A DNA stretch of 10,092 bases from Alphaproteobacteria bacterium. Lineage in GTDB: Bacteria; Pseudomonadota; Alphaproteobacteria; UBA8366. Below are positions 1 to 6,792 of this stretch, in pieces. The stretch is from NCBI GenBank assembly GCA_018665505.1, contig JABJCS010000812.1, forward strand, positions 1 through 10,092. Direction: 5' to 3'. Made by a program: the position numbers and the translations under genes. Every line of letters begins with the position of its first letter. Within the stretch, counting starts at the first letter, position 1. Under the pieces are notes generated by a model. It did no database searches. It saw only the letters and a list, made by a program, of their open reading frames with translations, and had not been told where the DNA came from.

Positions 1-191
1 ACAAAATGTTCGATCAGACGATCCTGCCTGTATCTGCTCAGACGGCTCTTGCGCATGGATACCATGATAACCTCTAATCTCGGTTATCTGGGACAGCCCC
101 TTCAAAATTATACCCTCGAAAATACAATTCAAAGTCAGCAAAACGTATCTTGAGGCTTATGTAAATGCCAGAAGCAAAATGTCGAACCAGC
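1..191. other. Left-edge region without a recognisable gene
   Basis: No open frame of credible length or family resemblance crosses this AT-richer stretch on either strand, and I see no tRNA-like cloverleaf. The one structure I can point to is a perfect 7-bp inverted repeat, GATAACC at 66-72 and GGTTATC at 82-88 with a 9-nt loop. It lacks a T-run on either side, so it is not a convincing intrinsic terminator. It could mark the end of a gene lying left of the window or an operator. Confidence 0.5.
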
Positions 192-220
192 TTGGCAGAT
201 ATCTACATTGGGCTATTAAT
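192..220 (+). promoter_or_regulatory. Candidate sigma70 promoter for moaA
   Basis: TTGGCA at 192-197 matches the -35 consensus at 5 of 6 positions. It is followed after 16-17 bp by TATTAA/ATTAAT at 214-220, which matches the -10 consensus at 4 of 6. Transcription would start near 227, upstream of the preferred moaA start at 314. The call rests on motif matching only. Confidence 0.35.
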
Positions 221-313
221 TACATCTAACGGCTTGCGAAGGTGTATGTTCCATCATCATATATGCCCTATCAGGCAACATACGTAACGAATGACGCAGG
301 ATTTCCACCGCCA

Positions 314-1369
314 ATGGAAATCGGAGAACAGGGTTTGCTGGAACAAAGACAAGACGACCTACTGAACAGAACCGCATTGATCGATCCTTATGATCGGACA
401 ATTGACTATTTACGTGTCTCGGTCACCGATCGATGCGATTTTCGCTGTGTCTATTGCATGTCGGAGGACATGACATTTCTGCCGAAAGCCGATCTGTTGA
501 CACTAGAGGAACTGGACCGGTTGTGTTCGGTCTTTGTGGCACGCGGCGTCCGGAAATTGCGGATGACCGGCGGCGAACCCTTGGTCCGCCGCAATATCAT
601 GTGGCTGTTTGAACGCCTGGGACGGCACCTTCAGTCCGGTGCACTCGATGAATTGACACTCACCACCAATGGCAGCCAATTATCCAAATACGCTCAAGCA
701 CTCGCGGATTGCGGGGTCCGGCGTATCAACGTTTCCATCGATACCCTCAATCCAGATAAATTCCAGGCGATTACGCGTTGGGGCAAATTCGACAAGGTCA
801 TCGAAGGTATCGCTGCTGCTAAAGTGGCCGGATTATCCATAAAAATCAACTGTGTCGCCCTTAAGGGCGTGAACGATGACGAAATCCACGACATGGTCCG
901 TTGGTGCGGCGACGAAGGCCACGACCTGACATTCATCGAAGTTATGCCGATGGGGGATATCGGCGGTGAAATTCGGCTCGATCAATATTGGCCGCTCTCG
1001 ATGGTCCGGGGAGAATTGCAAAAGCAGTGGACTCTGAACGAGAGCGATCACGCCAGCGGCGGCCCCGCACGCTACGTCGATTGCGTCGAGACCGGCCGTA
1101 GGATCGGATTTATTACTCCGATGACCCACAATTTCTGCGAATCCTGCAATCGGGTTCGTTTGACGTGTACCGGGACGCTTTATATGTGCCTGGGTCAGGA
1201 AGATGCCGCGGACTTACGGACCTCCCTGCGGGCGAGCCCGGACGATGCCGCTGTCTCCGCCGCCATCGATGAGGCCATCGGGCGCAAACCCAAAGGCCAT
1301 GACTTCATCATCGACCGCCGCCACCAACGCCCCGGCGTCGGGCGCCATATGAGCGTTACCGGCGGCTAA
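314..1369 (+). CDS. moaA: GTP 3',8-cyclase MoaA (molybdenum cofactor biosynthesis)
   Basis: This radical SAM enzyme converts GTP to 3',8-cyclo-GTP, the first step of molybdopterin synthesis in the cytoplasm. Numbered from the ATG at 314 (351 aa, normal for the family), the SAM-binding [4Fe-4S] motif CxxxCxxC is at residues 41-48 (CDFRCVYC). TGGEPLVR lies at about 85-92. The second, substrate-side cluster ligands are C275, C278 and C292 within [11 protein letters not shown] and the region after it. The chain ends in the Gly-Gly pair conserved in MoaA and needed for activity. The frame extends upstream to a GTG at 242, but that GTG has no spaced ribosome binding site, whereas the ATG at 314 has AGGA 12 nt upstream; the start is therefore moderately certain. 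The gene converges on a minus-strand gene 9 bp downstream. No other mo-gene is in the window. Confidence 0.96.
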   Translation: MEIGEQGLLEQRQDDLLNRTALIDPYDRTIDYLRVSVTDRCDFRCVYCMSEDMTFLPKADLLTLEELDRLCSVFVARGVRKLRMTGGEPLVRRNIMWLFERLGRHLQSGALDELTLTTNGSQLSKYAQALADCGVRRINVSIDTLNPDKFQAITRWGKFDKVIEGIAAAKVAGLSIKINCVALKGVNDDEIHDMVRWCGDEGHDLTFIEVMPMGDIGGEIRLDQYWPLSMVRGELQKQWTLNESDHASGGPARYVDCVETGRRIGFITPMTHNFCESCNRVRLTCTGTLYMCLGQEDAADLRTSLRASPDDAAVSAAIDEAIGRKPKGHDFIIDRRHQRPGVGRHMSVTGG

Positions 1370-1378
1370 CACAGCCGA

Positions 1379-1783
1379 TTAGTTAATCGATCTATTTTCG
1401 TTGGCGGGCTGTTGCGTTGACGGCTGCCCCCGTGTTGGCCCGGCCTGATGGTGAACCATTTTCCACACCTCCCCTTCGCGCACAAAGAGATTGGTTGCGA
1501 TCAAAAACCCACCCTCGACCTCCTCAAAGCAGATGACGCTCGCGGTATCACCATAGAGGGAAACTACTGGCTCACGGCATCGAATTTGTGGCGCCCCTGC
1601 GGTGATAATACTACGCCAACTGTCGACAACCGCCGTCCGACCGACCAGAGATTCCCATCCCGGGTGAATACAACTGACGGAGGCGGATTTAGCCCACAAA
1701 TCATCCATGCCATCCGCATCGCCGGCCGCAAAACACATATAAAACGCGTCATTGACGAACATCACCGCATCTCGATCCGACAT
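1379..1783 (-). CDS. NTF2/SnoaL-like fold small protein
   Basis: A 134-aa protein of the nuclear transport factor 2 / SnoaL-like cone fold. The pattern is an N-terminal helix (VNDAFYMCFAAGDADGMDDLW), a conserved SCIHPGW loop, GRTAVVDSWRSII, then strands ending in WKMVHHQAGP. This resembles the alphaproteobacterial 'nuclear transport factor 2 family' proteins of about 130 aa. Members of the superfamily are isomerases, dehydratases or ligand binders; no function can be assigned here. I chose the ATG at 1783 because GGAGGAGGGAG lies just upstream. An in-frame ATG at 1801 would give six more residues and an ATGA overlap with the preceding stop codon, but it would sit upstream of that Shine-Dalgarno. 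It forms an operon with the exported-protein gene 14 bp upstream. The last 17 or so residues (TRGQPSTQQPANENRSIN) are a low-complexity tail beyond the fold. Confidence 0.85.
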   Translation of the reverse strand: MSDRDAVMFVNDAFYMCFAAGDADGMDDLWAKSASVSCIHPGWESLVGRTAVVDSWRSIITAGAPQIRCREPVVSLYGDTASVICFEEVEGGFLIATNLFVREGEVWKMVHHQAGPTRGQPSTQQPANENRSIN

Positions 1784-1797
1784 CACTCCCTCCTCCA

Positions 1798-2274
1798 TCA
1801 CCTAATTGTAATCTGATGCGAAAAGCTCTTGCCGTCGCTTATCGTCATCTGCTCGAAACCCATTAGGTTCAATAGGTCCAAGAACGTCAGGTCACCTGGC
1901 TTCATTTGTTCTTGAATGATCCGTGTCGTCCGCGCGACCGCCGTCAATTGCGCCAGTAAGGCCCGCGCTCTGAAGATGGTGTTATAGGCGTCATCGCGAA
2001 TTCCCACGATAATCAATTTCTCCTGACGCGCACCCTTCGAGAAAATAGCATATTGCGGAGGATAGGCAGCCTTATTCAGCATGCCGTTGGTAATATTGGT
2101 CACGAATGCAATGCGAGCTTGTTTATTGGCCCCCATCATCTTTCGGGCACGTGGGCGATAGACTTCACTCGTGACGGGTTTGGGGTAGTAATACCCCGCA
2201 TGCCGGTCATTAGCCTTGCCCGGTATCGCCGCGAACATAATTGTCAGGAGTACCAGACCCCGAAGTATCCACAT
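1798..2274 (-). CDS. Small exported protein of unknown function
   Basis: A 158-aa protein with a short Sec-type signal peptide: MWILR, a hydrophobic stretch to about residue 18, and a probable cleavage after GKA (residue 21). There is no lipobox cysteine, so it is predicted to be soluble in the periplasm. The mature part starts NDRHAGYYYPKP, continues with PPQYAIFSKGARQEKLIIVGI, RARALLAQLTAVARTT and LLNLMGFEQMTISDGKSFSHQI, and looks like one compact alpha/beta domain without obvious metal or catalytic motifs. I recall similar alphaproteobacterial proteins carrying the name 'molybdopterin-guanine dinucleotide biosynthesis protein A', but this is nothing like the MobA nucleotidyltransferase; I regard that name as unreliable. 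The start has GGAGG 6 nt upstream. It is divergent from nadK and heads the operon with the NTF2-like gene. Confidence 0.85.
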   Translation of the reverse strand: MWILRGLVLLTIMFAAIPGKANDRHAGYYYPKPVTSEVYRPRARKMMGANKQARIAFVTNITNGMLNKAAYPPQYAIFSKGARQEKLIIVGIRDDAYNTIFRARALLAQLTAVARTTRIIQEQMKPGDLTFLDLLNLMGFEQMTISDGKSFSHQITIR

Positions 2275-2301
2275 ATTCCGCCTCCAGTTTCGCCCGCGTC
2301 G

Positions 2302-2330
2302 CTGGCACTACCGGTGCCCTCGACTATACT
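2302..2330 (+). promoter_or_regulatory. Candidate sigma70 promoter for nadK
   Basis: CTGGCA (2302-2307, 4 of 6) and TATACT (2325-2330, 5 of 6) are separated by exactly 17 bp, placing the start of transcription near 2336 and leaving a leader of about 33 nt before the nadK ATG. The spacer holds a 5-bp inverted repeat GGCAC-TACCG-GTGCC (2304-2318). A second, GGCGA-TTG-TCGCC (2336-2348), begins at the predicted transcription start. Either could be an operator or a 5' hairpin. The divergent exported-protein gene probably uses the same spacer, but I see no equally good promoter for it. Confidence 0.45.
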
Positions 2331-2368
2331 AACGCGGCGATTGTCGCCCATTCTCATGGGGTTACCAC

Positions 2369-3136
2369 ATGAATAACAACAAAATAGCGTTCGTTGCGTC
2401 GAACTCCTCCGACGCTCAGGAAGCTTTAAGCGACCTGTCGACACGCTACCCCCATGTCCCTCCGGAAGACGCCGATATCATCGTCGCGCTCGGGGGCGAT
2501 GGCTTTATGCTGAGTATTCTGCATGACTACAAGGAGCAGCTGAAACCGATTTATGGCATGAATCGCGGCAGTATTGGCTTTCTCATGAACGAGTATACGC
2601 CGGACGACTTACCAGACAGATTGAACCGCGCCGAACCAGTTTCCATTCGTCCCTTGCAAATGCGAGCCACGACGATTACGGGCGAGGTGTTGGATGCCAT
2701 CGCAATCAACGACATCTCGTTGTTTCGGGAAACTCAGCAAACAGCTAAAATCAAAATTACGGTCGATGAAATCGTCCGGCTACAGGAACTGATTTGCGAC
2801 GGTGTCCTGTTATGCACTCCTGCGGGCAGCACCGCCTACAATCTATCTGCCTATGGCCCTATTGTGCCGATCGGTTCGGACGTCTTGTGCCTCACCCCGA
2901 TCAGCGCGTTTCGACCGAGGCGCTGGCGCGGCGCCATCTTGCCCAACGGCGCCACGGTGAAGTTCGAGGTCTTGGAATCCGGCAAACGCCCAGTGAGCGC
3001 ATGTGCTGACGCGTTCGAGGTTCGCGATGTCGTGAGTGTCGAAGTCTCACTGAGCGAGACTTTGCGCCTGACCATGCTGTTCGCTCCCGAACACGATTTG
3101 GAAGAAAGAATTTTGTCGGAACAGTTTGCGCCGTAG
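2369..3136 (+). CDS. nadK: NAD kinase
   Basis: This cytoplasmic enzyme phosphorylates NAD+ to NADP+ and is the usual sole de novo source of NADP in bacteria. At 255 aa it has the normal length of alphaproteobacterial NadK. The diagnostic GGDG motif is at residues 42-45 after a beta strand (DIIVAL). The NE/D motif appears as N114-D115 (AINDISLF), Asp where many homologues have Glu. The glycine-rich second motif spans roughly 144-165 ([15 protein letters not shown] and following), and the family-typical FRPRRWRGA is at 181-189. The ATG at 2369 has GGGG 7 nt upstream, a modest ribosome binding site. The last 90 bp lie antisense to the STAS gene that ends at 3047. Confidence 0.95.
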   Translation: MNNNKIAFVASNSSDAQEALSDLSTRYPHVPPEDADIIVALGGDGFMLSILHDYKEQLKPIYGMNRGSIGFLMNEYTPDDLPDRLNRAEPVSIRPLQMRATTITGEVLDAIAINDISLFRETQQTAKIKITVDEIVRLQELICDGVLLCTPAGSTAYNLSAYGPIVPIGSDVLCLTPISAFRPRRWRGAILPNGATVKFEVLESGKRPVSACADAFEVRDVVSVEVSLSETLRLTMLFAPEHDLEERILSEQFAP

Positions 3137-3454
3137 CGCCGACCGAATTCCGCAGCGAATATCGAAAAGCGATCCGAAAGACGCAATATCCAGGATTTCA
3201 CGCACTGAAATCACCGCACCCGCAATGGCGATGCGTTTGCCGCGCCCCATGGCTCCCTCGCGCAACGACAAAAGAATACCCAACCCCGCCGAGTCAATAT
3301 AATCCAGCTTGCTGAGGTCAATTACCACTTGGGAATGACCGGTCTCAGTAATGTCGTGGGAAATGCGGTCGACGCTTTTTCGGTCGCGAATCGTCAAACG
3401 ACCGGCACATTCCAGCACCATCGCCTCATTGCGATTGAAAACTTTAGACCTCAA
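3047..3454 (-). CDS. Single-domain STAS protein (anti-sigma factor antagonist type)
   Basis: A 135-aa stand-alone STAS domain of the SpoIIAA/RsbV type, which in partner-switching pathways binds an anti-sigma kinase and is controlled by serine phosphorylation. The hallmark is [18 protein letters not shown] at about 45-62, with S55 of the DSAG motif at the usual phosphorylation position; GKRIAIAGA and the FGSLFDI helix follow. The domain appears complete by about residue 105. The final 30 residues (basic, then Gln-rich) are encoded antisense to nadK and have no counterpart I recognise, suggesting that an ancestral stop codon was lost. Translation most likely starts at a TTG at 3454, which has a strong GGGGGAAG a few bases upstream; the first in-frame ATG (3421) would cut off the first strand. 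No partner kinase, phosphatase or sigma factor is encoded in the window. Confidence 0.85.
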   Translation of the reverse strand: MRSKVFNRNEAMVLECAGRLTIRDRKSVDRISHDITETGHSQVVIDLSKLDYIDSAGLGILLSLREGAMGRGKRIAIAGAVISVREILDIASFGSLFDIRCGIRSALRRKLFRQNSFFQIVFGSEQHGQAQSLAQ

Positions 3455-3546
3455 GAACTTCCCCCATTTATCCTAATAATTAAGAATCTTGGCATTACAC
3501 CATATTGCATACTAGAGAATATTTCGAACCCGTAAACAAAAAGACG
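3455..3546. promoter_or_regulatory. AT-rich leader of the STAS gene
   Basis: This 92-bp spacer between the amidohydrolase stop and the STAS start on the minus strand is clearly AT-richer than the genes around it. It contains several A/T hexamers that could serve as -10 elements, but none is paired with a good -35 at 16-18 bp. It likely holds the STAS promoter, since no intrinsic terminator or tight coupling ties the two genes together. Confidence 0.3.
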
Positions 3547-4422
3547 TTATTCGGCCGCCTTCGCGCCGGCACGTCCCAACGCATAATCACCAACAACCTC
3601 AATCAGTTCGGACAAATGCGTTTTCAAAGTGGCGTAGTACGGCGTCCGCTCGAAGGTTTCCTCGTTCATGTAAAGCGCGCGGTTGATCTCAATTTGCAAA
3701 CTGTGTCGCCCAATATCCGGACGCCCGTGACGACGGACAATTTCAACTCCTTTATAAGGATCGTTGATCCGTACTCGATAACCGAAACCCTTTAGCGTGG
3801 CCCCTACGATGTTAAGGAATTCCCGGTTGCACGTCGTGCCGTCTCGATCTCCGAGAACAAAATCGGCGCGACGGATGCTGTTGAATTGCGATTCTCTAGG
3901 CAAACTCGACGATGGCATTGAATGACAATTAAAATGCCATGCCATACCGAACAGCGCTTGGGTCTCGTCCATGCACCGTTGTAGGGTTTGATGATACGGC
4001 GTCCAATACTGATCGATCCGCTCCCGGACCTCCGCAACCGAAAGTCGCCGTGCATACATCGGAAAATCCGGAGGACAAACCCGCCAAATCAGGCCGTGCC
4101 CGAGCCGCGCTTTCTCCGTCGGTTGAACCGGTTCCGGCCAGGATTCTTCCAGAAGATCGCGGTCGAGGTCCCGGACCGCACGATTAGGATCGATGAAACT
4201 GCGCGGATATAATGCGGAGACGAGAGAGGCCCCCAATTTAGGACCGTCCGCGAACAGATCGTCGACATACATGTCTTCAGCACGCCGCAGGACATTTATC
4301 GGTACGGTAGTGTCGAATGTTTCCGGATAGATCGAGCCGCTATGAGGAGAGTCTAAAACTAAGGGAATGTCGGCGCCCTTTGGCGTATCCAGCCTGTATA
4401 CGCCGGGAATGGTTTCGCTCAT
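3547..4422 (-). CDS. N-formylglutamate amidohydrolase family protein
   Basis: A 291-aa member of the FGase family, zinc-dependent enzymes that hydrolyse N-formyl-L-glutamate to formate and glutamate (the HutG-type end of histidine degradation) or related N-acyl amino acids. Visible family motifs are LVLDSPHSG (21-29), SFIDPNRAVRDLDRDLL (75-91), HFNCHSMP (163-170), GDRDGT (191-196) and LQIEINRALYMNE (242-254), which together carry the expected His/Asp/Glu metal and catalytic positions. The ATG at 4422 has GAGG 8 nt upstream. No hutU, hutH or hutI lies nearby, so a role in histidine breakdown is not supported by context; N-formyl or N-acyl amino acid scavenging is equally possible. A 6-bp hairpin lies just ahead of its ribosome binding site. 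Confidence 0.9.
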   Translation of the reverse strand: MSETIPGVYRLDTPKGADIPLVLDSPHSGSIYPETFDTTVPINVLRRAEDMYVDDLFADGPKLGASLVSALYPRSFIDPNRAVRDLDRDLLEESWPEPVQPTEKARLGHGLIWRVCPPDFPMYARRLSVAEVRERIDQYWTPYHQTLQRCMDETQALFGMAWHFNCHSMPSSSLPRESQFNSIRRADFVLGDRDGTTCNREFLNIVGATLKGFGYRVRINDPYKGVEIVRRHGRPDIGRHSLQIEINRALYMNEETFERTPYYATLKTHLSELIEVVGDYALGRAGAKAAE

Positions 4423-4440
4423 ATAAGACGCCTCAATCTG

Positions 4441-4457
4441 GATCCGGTCGACGGATC
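4441..4457 (-). repeat. Inverted repeat upstream of the amidohydrolase gene
   Basis: GATCCG (4441-4446) and CGGATC (4452-4457) are a perfect 6-bp inverted repeat with a 5-nt loop, 18 bp upstream of the amidohydrolase ATG and just ahead of its GAGG. There is no T-run, so it is more likely an operator or a leader hairpin than a terminator of the upstream PLP-enzyme gene. The rest of the 140-bp spacer (4423-4562) holds nothing I can name. Confidence 0.35.
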
Positions 4458-4562
4458 GTTTCTCTGTGCCTACAATTCCGCGCCGCCGCCGACCAAACCC
4501 GGTGAGACGAAACCGAATAATTTAAAAAGATGAGGCAACCGGGGCAGCATTTCAACTGCGCG

Positions 4563-5693
4563 TTAGCTTTCGGACATCCGGGCAATCTTATCGACTGCCT
4601 TTAAGCCATGCCCGGTCAACACAAGAACCGTTGCCTCCTCTCGCGCGACAATCCCCGTCGCGATCAAGCGGCTCAACACAGCCCCCGCAGTTGCGCTCGT
4701 CGGCTCGACGAAGAGTCCCCCACCCGCCAGTTGCTGGAAGGACGCCGCGATTTCATCCTCATCCGCCGCAACGATGGCGCCTCCGGTTTGGCGCGTCGCC
4801 GTCATGACTTCCGCGACACGGACCGGCTTCTCGCTGGCGATACCGTCCGCCAGTGTCGCCGAGATAGGAAAATCCACCGCCGTGCCACCTGCTTGCCAGG
4901 CTGCGTACAACGCCGCGCAATTCGCTGCTTGCGCCCCGAATATGCGCGGCAACCTGTCAATCTCGCCCGCGACCTGCAACTCCAAGAAACCCAGATAGAG
5001 GCCGATCACGTTGCTGCCATAGCCGAGCGGGACAACAATGTTATCCGGAACTGAAAAGTCCAATTGCTCCCAAATCTCGAACGCCAACGTCTTTGTTCCT
5101 TCGATAAAGAAGGGCTGCCAATTGTGGCTGGCATAGAACGTCACTTCCGCCGCCTTCAATGCCGCTGCCGCGACATCCTCGCGCGATCCTTCAATCGCCT
5201 CGACCCGCGCGCCCATAGCGGCGATTTGCGTCTTTTTCCAGGCAGGGGCAGACGCGGGAACCATAATCCGGCAATCTAATCCCAACGCCGCCGCATACGT
5301 CGCGTAGGACGCGCCCGCGTTGCCGGAACTGTCTTCAAGTATCTCGGTGGTTCCGCATTGCTTCAGATAGTTGAACAAAACAGCCGTACCTCGGTCCTTA
5401 AAGGAACCCGAGGGCATCATGTGCTCGCATTTCATTAGAACGCTGGCACCGTCCCAATCCGACGGCACCAAGGGCGTCCAACCTTCGCCGAGCGTCGAGG
5501 TATCAGCGCGCGGTAATCGAATGGCCTTCCGGTACCGCCAAAGCCCAATCTCCCCGGGGGCTATGGACTGCCGCGTCAATCCTGTACCCGGTGTCAAATT
5601 GACATAACCGCCATCATCCGGCGCACACCAGATCGGCACGTCGCTCGACCAAAGCGCACCACTGCGCGGATTGATATATTCAACATTCGTCAT
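4563..5693 (-). CDS. Threonine-synthase-like PLP-dependent enzyme
   Basis: A 376-aa fold-type II PLP enzyme of the threonine synthase / threonine dehydratase superfamily. The PLP lysine is K99 in SGSFKDRG. The phosphate/carboxylate loop SSGNAGASYA follows at about 122-131, and PLGYGSNVIGLYLG (after VPDNIVV) is the threonine-synthase-type glycine loop. The C-terminal LTGHGLK (after EATVLV) is also typical of the family. The N-terminal part (YINPRSGALW) corresponds to the zinc-ribbon-like segment of many homologues but lacks the paired cysteines. I start it at the ATG at 5693, which has GAGGT 7 nt upstream; a GTG at 5717 would add eight residues without a clear ribosome binding site. Whether it makes threonine from O-phosphohomoserine or acts on another beta/gamma-substituted amino acid is open. 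There is no hom or thrB next to it, and it is divergent from a LysR regulator, which favours a specialised role. Confidence 0.85.
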   Translation of the reverse strand: MTNVEYINPRSGALWSSDVPIWCAPDDGGYVNLTPGTGLTRQSIAPGEIGLWRYRKAIRLPRADTSTLGEGWTPLVPSDWDGASVLMKCEHMMPSGSFKDRGTAVLFNYLKQCGTTEILEDSSGNAGASYATYAAALGLDCRIMVPASAPAWKKTQIAAMGARVEAIEGSREDVAAAALKAAEVTFYASHNWQPFFIEGTKTLAFEIWEQLDFSVPDNIVVPLGYGSNVIGLYLGFLELQVAGEIDRLPRIFGAQAANCAALYAAWQAGGTAVDFPISATLADGIASEKPVRVAEVMTATRQTGGAIVAADEDEIAASFQQLAGGGLFVEPTSATAGAVLSRLIATGIVAREEATVLVLTGHGLKAVDKIARMSES

Positions 5694-5773
5694 CGAAAGA
5701 CCTCGACCGGAGTTCACTCGGCTCTTTCTAACCTGTGCTGGGGAGGAGGCCTAGACCTGTTCATTGAAGCGAT

Positions 5774-5794
5774 GATATATGCAAGATAGATATC
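5774..5794. promoter_or_regulatory. LysR box (T-N11-A) in the divergent spacer
   Basis: GATAT (5774-5778) and ATATC (5790-5794) form a perfect inverted repeat separated by 11 bp, giving exactly the T-N11-A signature of LysR-type regulator sites. It sits about 80 bp upstream of the PLP-enzyme start and about 27 bp ahead of the probable lysR start, the usual place for a site that activates the divergent target and represses the regulator gene. Confidence 0.6.
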
Positions 5795-5813
5795 GAACAT
5801 TCACATTATTTAC

Positions 5814-5825
5814 TGCATAAATGCA
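5814..5825. promoter_or_regulatory. Palindrome overlapping the presumed lysR start codon
   Basis: TGCAT-AA-ATGCA is a perfect 12-bp palindrome whose right arm contains the only ATG (5821) that could start the LysR gene. The motif ATGCAAAGATA at 5821-5831 also repeats ATGCAAGATA at 5779-5788, 42 bp (about four helical turns) upstream inside the LysR box. It may be a second, promoter-proximal binding site. Confidence 0.4.
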
Positions 5826-6713
5826 AAGATACGCGATTGGGACGACATTCGGTACTTCCTCGCGGTAGCACGGACGAGCACTCTCTCCGGCGCGGCGACG
5901 AATCTTGGCGTCAACCACTCGACCGTGTTCCGGCGGATCAATCAATTGGAAGAACGCGTCGGCGCGCGATTGTTCGAGCGCCACCGTGAAGGCTATTCAC
6001 TCACCGTCGCCGGCGAGACGATGCGCGGTTCCGCCGAGCGGGTCGAGGCGGAAATGGCGACCCTCGAGCGTCAAGTCGTTGGCGAGGATGTGCGCCTAAC
6101 GGGTACGGTCCGCCTGACCGCGCCCGACGACATCTCGGAACGCTTGCTGCCCGAGCGCCTGGCCGCCTTTCGCGAGACTTATCCCGGCATCCTCCTAGAA
6201 ATGATCGTCGCCGATCGTTTTCTGAACCTGTCACGCCGCGATGCGGATGTCGCCTTCCGACCGAGCCGCGATCCCGGCGACACCCTTGTCGGCCGAAGAC
6301 TCTGTGCCGTAGCAGTAGCCATCTATCGCCGCCGCGACGCCTTTACCGGCGCCACCGCACTAACGGACGCTCCCGTTGTCTCGGGTGACGACTCTCTCGC
6401 CCACACCGACTCCGTCAAGTGGATGGAATTGCAAGCTGGTGATCGGATCGTGCTCCGCGCCAATACCATGGCCGGGCGTCTCTATGCGGTCCGCGCGGGG
6501 ATTGGTATCGCCGCCCTCCCCTGTTTTTCCGCCGATCCTGATCCGATGTTAGTGCGCGTCACGGACCCCATACCCGAGATGGAGAACGAGCTCTGGCTAC
6601 TGACCCATCCGGACCTCCGCAATACCGCCCGTATCAAAGCTTTCACGGATTTCATGTCCACGTCCTTGTCGAGCGATAAGGATTTACTGGAAGGCCGCCG
6701 CGCGCGCTCATAA
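5821..6713 (+). CDS. LysR-type transcriptional regulator with a disrupted or non-canonical start
   Basis: The N-terminal winged helix-turn-helix is clear: WDDIRYFLAVARTST, then LSGAATNLGVNHSTVFRRI, and LEERVGARLFERHREGYSLT. A LysR substrate-binding domain follows (LTGTVRLTAPDDISERLLPERL, GRRLCAVAVAIYRR, VRAGIGIAALPCF), giving about 297 aa, normal for the family. The frame is open from 5790 but contains no ATG, GTG or TTG before the helix-turn-helix; the first one, a GTG at 5925, would delete the recognition helix. The ATG at 5821 is out of frame. One extra A in the AAA run at 5825-5827 would give M-Q-K-I-R-D-W-D-D and a complete protein. So either the gene carries a one-base deletion (mutation or sequencing error) or it starts at a rare ATA/ATT codon. 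It is divergent from the PLP enzyme, its likely target; the ArgE-like gene downstream may be co-transcribed. Confidence 0.85.
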
Positions 6714-6792
6714 CCGCACGCTTCATGGCTGGCCATCATTGCCGCCCTCGCCTATTCTCGCCCGCTTGCGAGACACCTGAAGGGGGACAATC
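6714..6792 (+). promoter_or_regulatory. Spacer between lysR and the deacylase gene with two inverted repeats
   Basis: ATGGC-TG-GCCAT (6725-6736) is a perfect 12-bp palindrome, and CTCGC-N6-GCGAG (6757-6772) is a 5-bp hairpin lying 8 bp before the AGGGGGA ribosome binding site. Neither has a T-run. They could mean separate control of the deacylase-hydrolase pair, but read-through from lysR over this 79-bp gap is equally plausible. Confidence 0.3.

Noticed and set aside
242..313. N-terminal extension of MoaA from a GTG at 242
   Set aside because: No ribosome binding site at proper spacing, and the extra 24 residues have no family counterpart; the ATG at 314 has AGGA upstream and gives a normal length.
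1..313. Molybdenum cofactor riboswitch upstream of moaA
   Set aside because: The only clear structure is a single 7-bp stem at 66-88; I cannot see the multi-stem architecture of the Moco riboswitch.
3547..4422. Histidine utilisation (hut) operon around the amidohydrolase
   Set aside because: No hutH, hutU, hutI or hutC is encoded in the flanking sequence; neighbours are a STAS gene and a PLP enzyme.
4441..4457. Intrinsic terminator for the PLP-enzyme gene
   Set aside because: The hairpin is only 6 bp and is followed on the minus strand by CAGATTGAGG rather than a T-run.
5751..5984. Small minus-strand gene in the lysR/PLP-enzyme spacer
   Set aside because: It runs antisense through the conserved helix-turn-helix coding region, lacks any family resemblance, and the spacer is better explained by LysR operator sites.
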